From Paenibacillus sp. MAHUQ-63 (lineage in GTDB: Bacteria > Bacillota > Bacilli > Paenibacillales > NBRC-103111), in assembly GCF_028765165.1 (NCBI RefSeq), contig NZ_JARADB010000003.1, positions 410,826-474,825 on the forward strand: a DNA stretch of 64,000 bases. The letters are read 5' to 3'. Below are positions 26,351 to 35,573 of the stretch, in pieces; position 1 is the stretch's first letter, and every line of letters begins with the position of its first letter. Under the pieces are notes generated by a model. It was not told the origin of the DNA and searched no databases. It was given only the letters and a program-made list of their open reading frames with translations. Position numbers and translations under genes: made by a program.

Positions 26351-27814
26351 ATGCTGAATCTTAACCTTTCAACGGATATGTCCCGCCCGCTCTATCTGCA
26401 GCTGTACACGCAAATCCGGGACCAAATACGCAGCGGTACGCTGGCGTATGAATCGAGGCTGCCTTCCGTCAGGTCGCTGCAGCTTCAGTTCAATATGAGC
26501 AAAACGCCGATTGAAACGGCCTATCAAATGCTGGTGACAGAAGGCTATGCCATCAGCAAGCCGCGATCAGGTCTCTATGTCAGAAGGGGGTTCGAGCATG
26601 AACGCGGGCTTGCGCAGGATCCCGATCCCGGTTCAAGCCCTGTTATGCCCGGAGACAAGCCTGCGCATGGTTCAATCCCCCCCAATCCTGCAGCTTCTCT
26701 ACGGCCGAGGGACAACTACCTCGTCGACTTCCGGGTGTCCTTGACGGATGAACCGTCCTTTCCGGTTCGCACCTGGAAGAAGATGCTTCAGACGGCCTGG
26801 GACACTTCATTCGGGCGTATATCCAAGTATGGGAATCCCATGGGCGAGTACTCATTCCGCACGGTGCTGGCAGCGTATTTAAGGAATTTCCGAGGCGTCG
26901 TTTGCAGGCCGGAACAGATCGTCATCGGCACCGGCATCGCCTATTCGATGGGCCTTCTCGCCAAGCTTTTCCCCCGCGACCTGCCGATTGCCTTCGAGGA
27001 TCCCGGGTATGCGCCGGTCCAGGAGCCCTTTCGCCATGCCGGCTTCGAGACGCTGCCAATCCCCGTTCATGCCGCAGGCCTATCGCTCGAGCATCTGTAC
27101 GGCAGCGAGGCGCAGGCCGTATACGTCACCCCGTCGCATCAATACCCAACCGGCTGTGTCATGCCCTACGCCGAGCGGGAGCAGCTGCTGCATTGGGCTG
27201 CGTCGCGCAGTGCCTACATTATCGAAGACGACTACGACAGCGAATTCCGCTATCATGGCAAGCCCATTCCATCCCTGCAAGGACTGGATCGCCATGCGCG
27301 CGTCATCTATATCGGGACGTTCTCCAAAGCGTTCACGCCCGCTCTGCGCATGAATTACATGGTGCTGCCGAGCGGTTTACTTAGCCAATTGAAGGAAAGG
27401 AAACATGTGCTGTATGCCCCGTCCAGCGTCGATCAATTGGCCATGCAATATTTTATCGAGCAAGGCCACTGGTTCCGCCATATTCGCCGGGTCCGCAGCG
27501 TGTACAGAAGAAAGCATCACAAGCTTATCGGTCTGCTGAATGAAACGTTCGGTCCGCACATCACAATTACCGGACACAGTGCAGGACTGCATATCCAAAT
27601 GACCGTAAAAACGACGTACACCTCCCAGGATTTGGTCAAGATGGCGGCGAATGAACGCATCCGGGTGTATGATTCGCTGGAGATGCAATCGGGGGACCCT
27701 GCCCCGGGGTTTCCACAAATTTATATCGGCTTTGGCGGTTTAAGCGAGACGGAGATCGAATTGGGGATACGTCATCTTCACAAGGCTTGGGGCCCCTGTT
27801 GGTCCATCCAATAG
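26351..27814 (+). CDS. MocR/PdxR family regulator (GntR HTH plus aminotransferase domain)
   Basis: A 487-aa regulator. The N-terminal GntR winged helix spans about 10-78 (RLPSVRSLQLQFNMSKTPIE), followed by a linker and a fold-type I aminotransferase-like domain. The PLP-binding Lys is in YIGTFSKAF (about residue 326), with the cofactor-contacting Asp and Tyr in EDDYDSEFRY. The family senses PLP or amino compounds and often activates a divergent gene. The start at 26351 has GAGG upstream; the reading to 26216 would overlap the divergent gene. Likely regulator of the NAT gene. Confidence 0.92.
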   Translation: MLNLNLSTDMSRPLYLQLYTQIRDQIRSGTLAYESRLPSVRSLQLQFNMSKTPIETAYQMLVTEGYAISKPRSGLYVRRGFEHERGLAQDPDPGSSPVMPGDKPAHGSIPPNPAASLRPRDNYLVDFRVSLTDEPSFPVRTWKKMLQTAWDTSFGRISKYGNPMGEYSFRTVLAAYLRNFRGVVCRPEQIVIGTGIAYSMGLLAKLFPRDLPIAFEDPGYAPVQEPFRHAGFETLPIPVHAAGLSLEHLYGSEAQAVYVTPSHQYPTGCVMPYAEREQLLHWAASRSAYIIEDDYDSEFRYHGKPIPSLQGLDRHARVIYIGTFSKAFTPALRMNYMVLPSGLLSQLKERKHVLYAPSSVDQLAMQYFIEQGHWFRHIRRVRSVYRRKHHKLIGLLNETFGPHITITGHSAGLHIQMTVKTTYTSQDLVKMAANERIRVYDSLEMQSGDPAPGFPQIYIGFGGLSETEIELGIRHLHKAWGPCWSIQ

Positions 27815-27818
27815 AAAA

Positions 27819-27854
27819 GGCAGGCGGGACTCTGGGTAAGAGTTCCTGCCTGCC
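27819..27854 (-). terminator. Terminator between MocR and chorismate mutase genes
   Basis: A stem of about 15 bp (GGCAGGCGGGACTCT with its near complement) around a 5-base loop. On the minus strand it is followed by TTTTCTATT, so it mainly ends the chorismate mutase transcript; it may also stop the converging regulator transcript. Confidence 0.8.
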
Positions 27855-27874
27855 GGTTCGGTGCGGTGATTCCG

Positions 27875-28153
27875 TTATTTGGTTACGACAAGTTCTTGAT
27901 GTCTGGAAATGACAATATCCATAATGCGTCTGTAAATTTCGGATGTATACGCCGGATTGATGCCGCTCTCTTCAGAGAGTTGGCGAATTTTCCGGAACTG
28001 CTCGGATTCGCGGCCGGGATCCTGGGCATGCAGCTGATTCTCCGCTTTGTAGATACCGACTTCCTCTGTGCATTGAAATCTTTGGGCTAATAGCTTTATA
28101 ATTTGCTGATCGATTTGATCGATTTCGTTTCTCAATTGGTCTAGTCTTGTCAT
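27875..28153 (-). CDS. Chorismate mutase, AroQ type
   Basis: A 92-aa all-helical protein that converts chorismate to prephenate. It matches the AroQ fold: an N-terminal helix with LDQLRNEIDQIDQQIIKLL (the Arg and Asp-Asp positions), then FQCTEEVGIYKAEN (the active-site Lys) and IMDIVISRHQELV at the end. The ATG at 28153 has GGAGG nine bases upstream. No other aromatic-pathway gene is nearby, so the physiological role is open. Confidence 0.9.
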   Translation of the reverse strand: MTRLDQLRNEIDQIDQQIIKLLAQRFQCTEEVGIYKAENQLHAQDPGRESEQFRKIRQLSEESGINPAYTSEIYRRIMDIVISRHQELVVTK

Positions 28154-28266
28154 CTGAATGTACCTCCACATTTCATCCTGTGCTTCATCGCTTTTATGTA
28201 ATAAAGGAATGGTATGATTCTAACAATATCATATCCTTGATTCTATTAGCAATAGGAGGCTGCTAG

Positions 28267-29079
28267 TTACAAGATTGCCCTCGTTCCGATGACCACGGTG
28301 GCATCCATATCCTCGGAGCTGACCACCTGCGGCGTCAGCCCATTGTCTGCAAAGATTCCGGCGGTGTACGGCGCCTGCTGCTCGCTGGTTTCGACGAGCA
28401 AATACCCGCCGGGCGCCAGCCAGCGCAAAGCCTCGGCAGCGATCCGCCGCTGAATATCAAGCCCGTCGACGCCGCCGTCCAGCGCTGTGCGCGCCTCGTG
28501 CTCGCGGGCTTCGGCGGGCAGGCGCCTGATCGCGTCCGTCGGCACGTACGGCGCGTTCGCCACGACGACGTCGATGCGCCCGCGCAGCGCTGCCGGCAGC
28601 GGGGCGAAGAGATCGCCTTCGTACACTTGGCCGCAGACGGCTGCCGCATTGCGGCGGGCACAGCGCACCGCCGCCGGGTCAATATCGACGCAGTGCAGCT
28701 CGATGCGTTCCATGGCGGCGGCCAGCGCCACCCCTAATGCAGCTGTGCCGCAGCATAGGTCGAGCACAACGTCCCCCGGCTTCGCGCAGCCGATAGTCTG
28801 CCGGAGCAGGAACTCCGTCCGGTAACGGGGGACGAACACGTGCGGATCCACCGCAATCCGGCGCCCGCCGAATTCCACCCAGCCGATGATGTGCTCGATC
28901 GGCAAGCCGGCAGCCCGCCGGTTCGCCATGTCGTCAAGCTCGTCCGCATCCCGTGCGGCTGCCATGAGCAGCCGGCACTCCTCCTCGGCGTACACACACC
29001 CGGCAGCCCGAAGCTTGGCCGTTACCCGGGCAAACAACCTCTCCCTATTCGCGTCCTCGAGACGCCCGAACTCGCTCAC
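28267..29079 (-). CDS. PrmC-related N5-glutamine methyltransferase (putative)
   Basis: A 270-aa class I SAM-dependent methyltransferase. The SAM loop is VLDLCCGTAALGVAL, the acidic end of strand 2 is VDIDPAA, and the substrate motif reads NAPYVPTDA instead of the NPPY of PrmC/HemK. The NAPY form and length fit a PrmC-related subfamily with unknown target protein. It starts with GTG at 29079, overlapping the ChrA stop (GTGA); the open frame continues to 29790 but that part only mirrors chrA. The coupling to chrA is unusual. Confidence 0.85.
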   Translation of the reverse strand: MSEFGRLEDANRERLFARVTAKLRAAGCVYAEEECRLLMAAARDADELDDMANRRAAGLPIEHIIGWVEFGGRRIAVDPHVFVPRYRTEFLLRQTIGCAKPGDVVLDLCCGTAALGVALAAAMERIELHCVDIDPAAVRCARRNAAAVCGQVYEGDLFAPLPAALRGRIDVVVANAPYVPTDAIRRLPAEAREHEARTALDGGVDGLDIQRRIAAEALRWLAPGGYLLVETSEQQAPYTAGIFADNGLTPQVVSSEDMDATVVIGTRAIL

Positions 29080-30290
29080 AGGAATACCGCCAGCGTTCCG
29101 CCTGCGGCTCCGGCCAGCACGACAATCCATGGCTGCACCTTCCAGAAGACAAGCAGGACAAATAATATAGAAGCCAGCACGAAGTCCGCAGGCGCTAGAA
29201 TCGCCGACGTCCATAACGGATGATAGAGCGCCGCCAGCAGAATGCCGACCACCGCTGCGCCGATTCCGGCTAGCGCCCCTTGCGCTTTGGCGCTGCTGCG
29301 CAGCGAATTCCAGAAAGGCAGCGCACCTACGATCAGCAGGAATGCCGGGAGGAAAATAGCGACCGTCGCGATCGCCGCACCTGCCCACCCGTCTGCCACT
29401 CCTCCCAAGTAGCTGGCGAAGGTGAACAAGGGACCGGGCACGGCCTGCGCAGCGCCGTAGCCGGCGAGGAAGTCGGCTTTCGAGACCCAGTCTGCAGGCA
29501 CGACCTCCCGTTCCAGCAGCGGCAGAACGACATGCCCTCCGCCGAAAACTAGCGAGCCGGACCGGTAGAAGCTGTCGAACAAGGACAGCCAATCCGCCGT
29601 TACGACTTGACGGAGCGCCGGCAGAAGGACTAGCAGCCCGAAAAAGGCCGCCAAGCATATCGCTCCGAAACGGCGGGAAACCGGAATGCTTAATGTCGTC
29701 GGGGCCGCCATCGCTTGATTGCTGTAAAACAGGATGCCGGCAATACCGGCAAGCACGATAAGCAGAATCTGACTGAAAGCGGTTTGCCACATGAGCGTCA
29801 CCGCTGCGGCGGCGATGGCGATCGTTATTCGGGTGCGATCCGGTGTCAGCTTCTGCCCCATGCTAACGAGCGCTTGGGCGACAACGGCAACGGCGACAAT
29901 CTTCAGACCATGGATCCAACCCGAATTGCCGATATCGGCGCCGTGCAGCAGCATGGCAAACAGGAACAGCGCGATGGCCGAAGGGAGCGTGAACCCGAGC
30001 CATGCGGCCAAACCGCCAAGCATCCCTCCGCGGATCAACCCGATGGCCATGCCAAGCTGGCTGCTCGCAGGGCCGGGCAAGAACTGGCATAGTGCGACGA
30101 GATCCCCATAGCTGCTTTCGTCCATCCATTTGCGGCGGCGAATGTATTCATTATGGAAGTAACCCAGGTGAGCAATAGGTCCCCCGAACGAAGTAAGTCC
30201 GAGTTTGGTAGAGACCGCCAAAATTTCCAGCAGCGTTCCGGCTTTGCTCTTGCCTGTCGGCTGGCTTCCGACATCTTTCATTTCCATCAT
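29076..30290 (-). CDS. chrA: Chromate transporter ChrA (two-domain)
   Basis: A 404-aa membrane protein of the CHR family that exports chromate. Both CHR repeats are present: the first near residue 30 (TSFGGPIAHLGYF, CQFLPGPASSQL), the second near 240 (FGGGHVVLPLLE, AAQAVPGPLFTFASYLG). About ten membrane segments. The ATG at 30290 has GGGAG six bases upstream and is preferred to 30320. It follows the terminator of the metal importer operon and ends overlapping the methyltransferase start. Confidence 0.93.
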   Translation of the reverse strand: MMEMKDVGSQPTGKSKAGTLLEILAVSTKLGLTSFGGPIAHLGYFHNEYIRRRKWMDESSYGDLVALCQFLPGPASSQLGMAIGLIRGGMLGGLAAWLGFTLPSAIALFLFAMLLHGADIGNSGWIHGLKIVAVAVVAQALVSMGQKLTPDRTRITIAIAAAAVTLMWQTAFSQILLIVLAGIAGILFYSNQAMAAPTTLSIPVSRRFGAICLAAFFGLLVLLPALRQVVTADWLSLFDSFYRSGSLVFGGGHVVLPLLEREVVPADWVSKADFLAGYGAAQAVPGPLFTFASYLGGVADGWAGAAIATVAIFLPAFLLIVGALPFWNSLRSSAKAQGALAGIGAAVVGILLAALYHPLWTSAILAPADFVLASILFVLLVFWKVQPWIVVLAGAAGGTLAVFL

Positions 30291-30320
30291 TATCAGCTCC
30301 CAGCTTCTGCGAAATGACAC

Positions 30321-30354
30321 AAAAAAGAGCGGGCTCTTCTAGCACCCACTCTCT
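30321..30354 (-). terminator. Terminator of metal importer operon
   Basis: AGAGAGTGGGTGCT and AGCCCGCTCT pair around a short loop and are followed on the minus strand by six T. The upstream arm overlaps the stop codon of the last ATPase gene. Confidence 0.8.
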
Positions 30355-30952
30355 AAGTATGCCACTCTATCACCCGGCTGCATAGTCTATCTACCAAAAT
30401 TCGCTCGTGACTGATCACCATAACGCCGGCACGCTGCCGTTCGGCCCATCTGACCACCGCTTGCCAGATCTGCGCCTGCGTGATCGCATCGAGCATCGTC
30501 GTCATTTCATCGGCAATCAGATAGCGTGTTCCGGAGCTTAGCGCCCTCGCCACACAGATCCGCTGCAGCTCTCCTCCGGACAGCTCGCCCGGATAACGGG
30601 TCAGCCAATCCGCCTCGACAGCGAGCTCGGCGAGCAAGCCGGCGTCCAGGCCGCCCGCTTCGGCGAGCGTGCGCTGCAGCTTCCAGCGCGGATTGACCGC
30701 CTGCTCCGGGTGCTGCAGCACCAACTGCACGGGATTGCGCTCGCCCGCGGTGAGCTGCTTGCCGTCGCAGGTGATCGTCCCCTCCCGGGGACGAAGGTGA
30801 CCTGCCAGCAATTTCCCGAGCGTCGACTTCCCGCAGCCGCTCGGTCCGACAAGACCGATGATCTCCCCGGCCTCCAAGCGAATATCCGTATTCCGGATCA
30901 CCCATGACGCTTGGTCATAGCGATACCCTAACGCTTTCCCCTCAAGTGGCAT
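30353..30952 (-). CDS. ABC importer ATPase 2, NikE-like
   Basis: A 199-aa ATPase of a nickel/peptide-class importer. Walker A is GPSGCGKST, the Q-loop LQHPEQ, the signature LSGGELQR, Walker B YLIADE and the H-loop VISHE. It is short for the class (usually 250-320 aa), lacking the C-terminal oligopeptide-HP extension seen in its partner. The ATG at 30952 overlaps the partner gene by 11 bp with GAGGTG upstream. Last gene of the operon. Confidence 0.88.
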   Translation of the reverse strand: MPLEGKALGYRYDQASWVIRNTDIRLEAGEIIGLVGPSGCGKSTLGKLLAGHLRPREGTITCDGKQLTAGERNPVQLVLQHPEQAVNPRWKLQRTLAEAGGLDAGLLAELAVEADWLTRYPGELSGGELQRICVARALSSGTRYLIADEMTTMLDAITQAQIWQAVVRWAERQRAGVMVISHERILVDRLCSRVIEWHT

Positions 30953-31859
30953 GATGACACCTCACTTCGCCGTTTCTTACCGCCCGCATGTCCGGGACCA
31001 GCGCCAGGCATTGCGCGGTTGCCTCCGCACAGCGCGGTGCGAACGCGCAGCCCGCCTGCGGCGCATCCGGCAGCGGCTGTGCGCCGGGCAGCGCTGCGAA
31101 CCGTCTGCTTGGCAGCGCGTTCCACAGCGCTTTCGTATAAGGGTGGCGCAGCCCTTCCCCTTCTCCCGCGAAATCGCGCGTTCGGGCCGTTTCCAGCACG
31201 GTTCCCGCATAGAGCACCGCGATCCGGTCCGCGACGGATAAGGCGGCCTCGATATCATGCGTAATCAGCATGACGGCGCAGCCTTCATCCGCCAATTGGC
31301 GGAAGCGGCCCAACGTTCCGGCCATCGCAGGCGCATCCAGGCCCGGCGTCGGCTCATCGGCGATGACCAAGCGGGCCCCGCTTACCGTGGCCGTGGACAC
31401 GAGCACTTTGCGCGCCATGCCGCCCGATAGCTGGAACGGGAACCATTGGGCCACGATATCCGCCAGCTGGTATTTGCGGAAAGCGTTCACCTGCAGCTCC
31501 GCAGGGTCGCCAAGGCGGGCAGATTGCCGCACCTGCTCTCCGACACGCATGAGCGGGTCCAAGTACTGGACGGATTGCGGGATCAGGGCAATCTCTCTGC
31601 CGCGCAGACGGCGCTGTCTCTCGGCGGTCAATGCTTCGCCTTTGAACGCAATGCAGCCCGTCACCTCGGCATTTCCGGGGAGAATGCCCAGAATGGCATG
31701 CGCCAGCAAGCTTTTGCCGGAGCCGCTGGAGCCTACAACCGCCACAATTTCACCGGCCTGAAGCGACAATTGAAGATTATGGATGACATTCGTATGCACC
31801 TGCCGCAGGCTCCGGTCATACCGGCTGAAACGAACCGAAAGATCCCGAATGTCCAGCAT
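30942..31859 (-). CDS. ABC importer ATPase 1, NikD/DppD-like
   Basis: A 305-aa ATPase of the nickel/peptide class. Walker A is GSSGSGKS, the signature FQLSGGMARKV, Walker B RLVIADEPT and the H-loop ITHDIE. The C-terminal extension has HPYTKALWNALP and a Cys-rich tail (CAFAPRCAEATAQC) of the kind that holds an iron-sulfur cluster in Dpp-type ATPases. GGAAGGGG lies eight bases upstream. Works with the 30353 ATPase as a heterodimer. Confidence 0.9.
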   Translation of the reverse strand: MLDIRDLSVRFSRYDRSLRQVHTNVIHNLQLSLQAGEIVAVVGSSGSGKSLLAHAILGILPGNAEVTGCIAFKGEALTAERQRRLRGREIALIPQSVQYLDPLMRVGEQVRQSARLGDPAELQVNAFRKYQLADIVAQWFPFQLSGGMARKVLVSTATVSGARLVIADEPTPGLDAPAMAGTLGRFRQLADEGCAVMLITHDIEAALSVADRIAVLYAGTVLETARTRDFAGEGEGLRHPYTKALWNALPSRRFAALPGAQPLPDAPQAGCAFAPRCAEATAQCLALVPDMRAVRNGEVRCHHAT

Positions 31860-31884
31860 CGGTCATTCCCCTTCCGTCTGGTTT

Positions 31885-32742
31885 TTATTGTTCATGCGCA
31901 TGCCTGGGGTCGACCCACTGCTTCAAGTTCTCTCCAAGCATGGCAATCGCACGTACGAGCAGTAATAAGCATAATCCGGGAAACAAAGCCAGCCACCAGA
32001 GACCGGAAGACAGATAGCGCATCGACTCCGATAAAATAATGCCGATCGCCGGCTCGTGCGGCGATAAGCCCATCCCGATGAACGTGATCGAGGCCTCGTG
32101 GAGAATCGCATGCGGCACGATCAGAATCATGCCGACCAAGAGCTGCGGCAGCAGATGAGGAAGCATGTGCCTGGTCGCGATCCACCAGCTGGATCGGCCG
32201 AAATTGCGGGAGATGGCGATATACGGTGAAGCCTTAAGCTGCATGACCTCGGCCCGAATCACCCGGGATAAGCTCGGCCAATGCGTCAAGGCGACACCGA
32301 TCACGATGCCTTTGGCCCCTCCGCCCAGCACGAAGGCAATTAAGAGGAGTGTCACCAAATGAGGCACACTGAGGAATAAATCCGTCAGCCAGCTGACGGC
32401 ACGGTTGACCGTCCTCCCGAGCGTCGCGGCGGCAAGTCCCATCAGGCTTGCAATAACTACGCTGGAGGCCCCGGCCGTCAGCCCGATCCCCAGACTGAGC
32501 GTAAGTCCTTTGATCGTCCGTGTCAGCATATCCCTGCCGAGCCAATCCGTCCCGAACGGATGCTGTGCCTGCGGCCCCAAGTTGCGCTGCCCCAGATCCG
32601 TGCTTAGCCCGGAAGCATCCAGCCATACGGACGCTGCGACAATAGCGCCAAGCAGGAGCAGGGCAACCGCCGATGTGAGAAGCAGCTTATGCCGGTAGTG
32701 AAGCTTCATGAGCGCCCGTTCGGCGCGCTGTGATTGCTTCAT
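31885..32742 (-). CDS. nikC: ABC importer permease, NikC-like
   Basis: A 285-aa inner-membrane permease with six membrane segments. HPFGTDWLGRDMLTRTI after the first helix is the mark of the DppC/NikC class, and the EAA loop is in YIAISRNFGRSSWW. Its start overlaps the NikB stop by ATGA. The symbol rests on the operon and the binding protein type, not on a unique motif. Confidence 0.85.
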   Translation of the reverse strand: MKQSQRAERALMKLHYRHKLLLTSAVALLLLGAIVAASVWLDASGLSTDLGQRNLGPQAQHPFGTDWLGRDMLTRTIKGLTLSLGIGLTAGASSVVIASLMGLAAATLGRTVNRAVSWLTDLFLSVPHLVTLLLIAFVLGGGAKGIVIGVALTHWPSLSRVIRAEVMQLKASPYIAISRNFGRSSWWIATRHMLPHLLPQLLVGMILIVPHAILHEASITFIGMGLSPHEPAIGIILSESMRYLSSGLWWLALFPGLCLLLLVRAIAMLGENLKQWVDPRHAHEQ

Positions 32743-33713
32743 GACCGCCTGCCTGCTTTCATTCTCGGATCAATCAAGCGGTAGATGAGATCCGCAGCCG
32801 TATTCCCCGTATAGACGAATACCGCGCTGAACAATACGATGCCAAGCAGCAACGGGATATCGCCGCGCAGCCCCGCTTCGACGGCAGCCTGCCCTAATCC
32901 GGGATACGAGAACACCTGCTCGGCGAGGACCGCGCCGCCGAATAGTTCGCTGAACGAAGCGAACTGCAGCGTAATCGCAGGCATCGCCACGTTACGAAGC
33001 CCGTGCCGCCAGAAAATAGTGAACCCCTGCTCGCCCCGGGCTTTGGCAAACAACCAGTACTCCTTGTCCATCACATCCAGCAGCTTCTCTCTCGTATGCA
33101 GCGCAATCGCTGCAATTCCTGTGACGCTTAGCGTCAGCGCCGGCAACAGCATATGCCGCACGCGGTCGATGAATTGCACATGATCCGCCGTGACGCCCGC
33201 GGGAACGGCAAGCCCGACCGGCAGCCAGCCGAGCCATACGGAGAATAGGAGCATCAGCAGCAGTCCCACCCAGAAGGTTGGCGTTGACGACAGCGTGTAG
33301 CAATACCACCGGATCAGCTTATCGAGCCGCGTATTTCGGTTCATCGCTGCAAGTACGCCGGCAGTGAATCCGATGAGTCCAGACAGCAGCCATGCAGCCC
33401 CCATAAGCGCTAGAGATGCGGCGAACCTCTCGCCGATCACCTCAAGCACAGGCCGTCTATAGATCATAGACGTTCCCATATCCCCGCTTGCCACAGCCGT
33501 CAGCCAGTTCCAGTAACGGGCGAGCGGCGGATCGTTCAATCCCCAGTATTGCATGATCGCCTCTCGCTGCTCCGCGCTGACCCGCAGCATATCGGCTCCT
33601 ACATAAGCCTGAACAGGGTCGATCGGGGACAAATGTACGAGCATGAACGAAATCGCACTTACCGCGAACAGCAAGCCTATGAGACCGAACCCTCTGCGAA
33701 TTAAGATTTCCAT
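32739..33713 (-). CDS. nikB: ABC importer permease, NikB-like
   Basis: A 324-aa permease of the DppB/NikB class with six membrane segments; YWGLNDPPLARYWNW and GDMGTSMIYRRPV form the typical periplasmic loop, and FWRHGLRNVAMPAITLQF the cytoplasmic coupling region. Of two ATG codons the second (33713) is favoured because GAGG lies seven bases upstream. Overlaps the nikA 3' end by 13 bp. Confidence 0.85.
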   Translation of the reverse strand: MEILIRRGFGLIGLLFAVSAISFMLVHLSPIDPVQAYVGADMLRVSAEQREAIMQYWGLNDPPLARYWNWLTAVASGDMGTSMIYRRPVLEVIGERFAASLALMGAAWLLSGLIGFTAGVLAAMNRNTRLDKLIRWYCYTLSSTPTFWVGLLLMLLFSVWLGWLPVGLAVPAGVTADHVQFIDRVRHMLLPALTLSVTGIAAIALHTREKLLDVMDKEYWLFAKARGEQGFTIFWRHGLRNVAMPAITLQFASFSELFGGAVLAEQVFSYPGLGQAAVEAGLRGDIPLLLGIVLFSAVFVYTGNTAADLIYRLIDPRMKAGRRS

Positions 33714-35329
33714 CGCCATTCCTCAATGTTATCCGTGACCGGCCAGCCGTGGCCGTGCGGATGAATCTTCTTCTTGCCGACATCCAATCCGGCTTTGACC
33801 AGATACAGATGGTCCATATTAACCAGCCATGTCCAAGGCGCATCGCCTTTGGCGCTCAGCCCTGTTGCACCGTCCCATTGGGCTTTCTTCCAGTAGGACC
33901 AGGCCTCCTGTTCGCCCGTCGCCCGCAGAGCCTTCGTCATGTAATCTTCAACCATGGAGTTGCTGTAATAGCCTGGGTTGTAATACTCGACGCCGCCGAA
34001 TTTACTGCTATAGACATTGTACATTTCTAGCGGATCATGACTTCCCCAGCCCAAAAGAACCGGATTCGCATGCATCAGCTTTTCAATCTCGCTCCAGCTC
34101 TTCCCCTCCGCTTGGACCTTAATCCCCAAGGGCTTCAGCATATCCGCCGACGCAATCGCCAGCGATTGCCGCGTGACGTCGCTGGACGGATAAAGCAGGC
34201 TGAACTCGGCTTTCAAGCCTCCTTGTTCCACAATCCCGTCGCCGTCCGTATCGTGCCAGCCGTTATCGGCAAGCAGCTTAATCGCCGCCGGCATATCGGC
34301 ATCCGGAATGACAGCCTCCGGATTGAACCAAGGAAGCCCGTCATTCAGCGTGTAGGCCGGCGTTCCGTGCCCTTCCAGCACGCCTTGCACCAGCGCTTTC
34401 CGGTCCAGCGCGAGATTGATGGCTTGGCGAATAGCCCTATCTGCCGTAACATCATTGCCGATCGGATAGCCTTCCTTCGTTTTTCCGCCGGACTTCACAT
34501 AAGGAAACATGATGCCGCGGTTGTCCACGGTCCTCGCGGCGATCAGTTCCATCCCGCTCACCGCTTGCTTGCTGAATGCAGCCGGTATGGCCGCCATATC
34601 GACCGTTCCCGCCTTCGCAGCCGCGAATGCCGCATCTTCGCCAAGGAAGAGGAACGTGAGCTTTTGGAAAAAAGGCTTCGTCCCGTAATAGTTCTCGTTC
34701 GCTTCCACAATCAGCTGCTGCCCTCTATCCCACTGAACCAATTTGTAAGGGCCGGAGCCGATGGGCTTCATCGCATACTCCTTCCCATGCGCATGTTTGG
34801 GAACAATCCCCGTAGACACGAGCATCTGGGCAAAAGTCGATTGCGGTTCCTTCAATGTAAACTTCACGGTCAGCTCATCTGGCGCTTCAACGCTCCGGAC
34901 ATTGCTCAGATCGACCGACGAACCGCTTGCCGCCGCCGCTTGGTACGTATACTGCACATCTGCGGATGTAACAGGCTTGCCATCACTAAACTTCGCTCCT
35001 TGGCGAAGCTTCACGGTCCAGACGGTACCGTCCGCGCTTACCTCGTATCCCGTCGCCAAATCGTTCGTGATGTTCATCCCGCTATCCCGTTTCAACAGCG
35101 TGCTCTGAAACAACGGCGATCCATAGCGACCCCACCCTGTTGTGGGATCGAAACCGGTCTCCGGCTCGCCCCCGATAGCGAGCACCAGCTCTGTTTTCGC
35201 GCTATGTGCGGTCTGGGCCGTCGGAGTTGTCTGTGCGCTTGGCTGCGGCTGCGGCTTATCCGACTTACAGGCCGTTAGGCCAATAGCAAGCGCCAATGCC
35301 ATGGAAAGTGCAGCCCATCTTTGTTTCAT
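33701..35329 (-). CDS. nikA: Nickel/metallophore-type binding lipoprotein, NikA-like
   Basis: A 542-aa SBP of the oligopeptide/nickel class, anchored through the lipobox IGLTAC (Cys 21). The C-terminal HPHGHGWP, together with MDHLYLVKAGLDVGKKK, matches in my recollection the metal-opine branch (NikA/CntA-like) rather than peptide binders; the His run could help bind nickel or cobalt. The ATG at 35329 has AAGGGGG upstream. First gene of nikABCDE. The leader carries inverted and direct repeats at 35364-35484. A peptide substrate cannot be excluded. Confidence 0.8.
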   Translation of the reverse strand: MKQRWAALSMALALAIGLTACKSDKPQPQPSAQTTPTAQTAHSAKTELVLAIGGEPETGFDPTTGWGRYGSPLFQSTLLKRDSGMNITNDLATGYEVSADGTVWTVKLRQGAKFSDGKPVTSADVQYTYQAAAASGSSVDLSNVRSVEAPDELTVKFTLKEPQSTFAQMLVSTGIVPKHAHGKEYAMKPIGSGPYKLVQWDRGQQLIVEANENYYGTKPFFQKLTFLFLGEDAAFAAAKAGTVDMAAIPAAFSKQAVSGMELIAARTVDNRGIMFPYVKSGGKTKEGYPIGNDVTADRAIRQAINLALDRKALVQGVLEGHGTPAYTLNDGLPWFNPEAVIPDADMPAAIKLLADNGWHDTDGDGIVEQGGLKAEFSLLYPSSDVTRQSLAIASADMLKPLGIKVQAEGKSWSEIEKLMHANPVLLGWGSHDPLEMYNVYSSKFGGVEYYNPGYYSNSMVEDYMTKALRATGEQEAWSYWKKAQWDGATGLSAKGDAPWTWLVNMDHLYLVKAGLDVGKKKIHPHGHGWPVTDNIEEWRWKS

Positions 35330-35363
35330 CCGTCTTCCCCCTTTTTCCAATGTTAACGTGTGC

Positions 35364-35392
35364 AGTAACACGATTTTATCAAATAGTAACAC
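35364..35392 (-). promoter_or_regulatory. GTGTTACT direct repeat upstream of nikA
   Basis: Two copies of GTGTTACT (minus strand), at 35371-35364 and 35392-35385, exactly 21 bp apart, about two helical turns. They bracket TTTGATAAAAT and lie 35-63 bp before the nikA start codon. Candidate operator or activator sites; the -35/-10 pair is not clear. Confidence 0.5.
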
Positions 35393-35394
35393 AG

Positions 35395-35484
35395 CAGACG
35401 GGTTATGTCATCCAGAATTTACATACATAACGAAGGGCAGACGGGTTATGTTATCCAACCAGAATTTACATGCATAACGGGGGG
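35395..35484. promoter_or_regulatory. Tandem inverted repeats upstream of nikA
   Basis: Two copies of a segment of about 43-47 bp starting CAGACGGGTTATGT, at 35395 and 35438; copy 2 has four extra bases. Each has GTTATG and CATAAC arms. In copy 1 the arms are GTTATGT-N16-ACATAAC, a spacing like that of NikR sites. They lie 66-155 bp before nikA and are candidate metal-responsive operators. Confidence 0.5.
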
Positions 35485-35573
35485 CTTCCCCGTGTGTCGG
35501 GGACTTAGCTGAGCACGATGTTATTCGACCGCACAGCCGTCACCGAACAGGTCCGCCCCGGCACTCCCCTCCA

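Noticed and set aside
29080-29790. N-terminal extension of the methyltransferase frame
   Set aside because: It lies entirely within chrA on the same strand in another frame, and the GTG at 29079 has a ribosome site.
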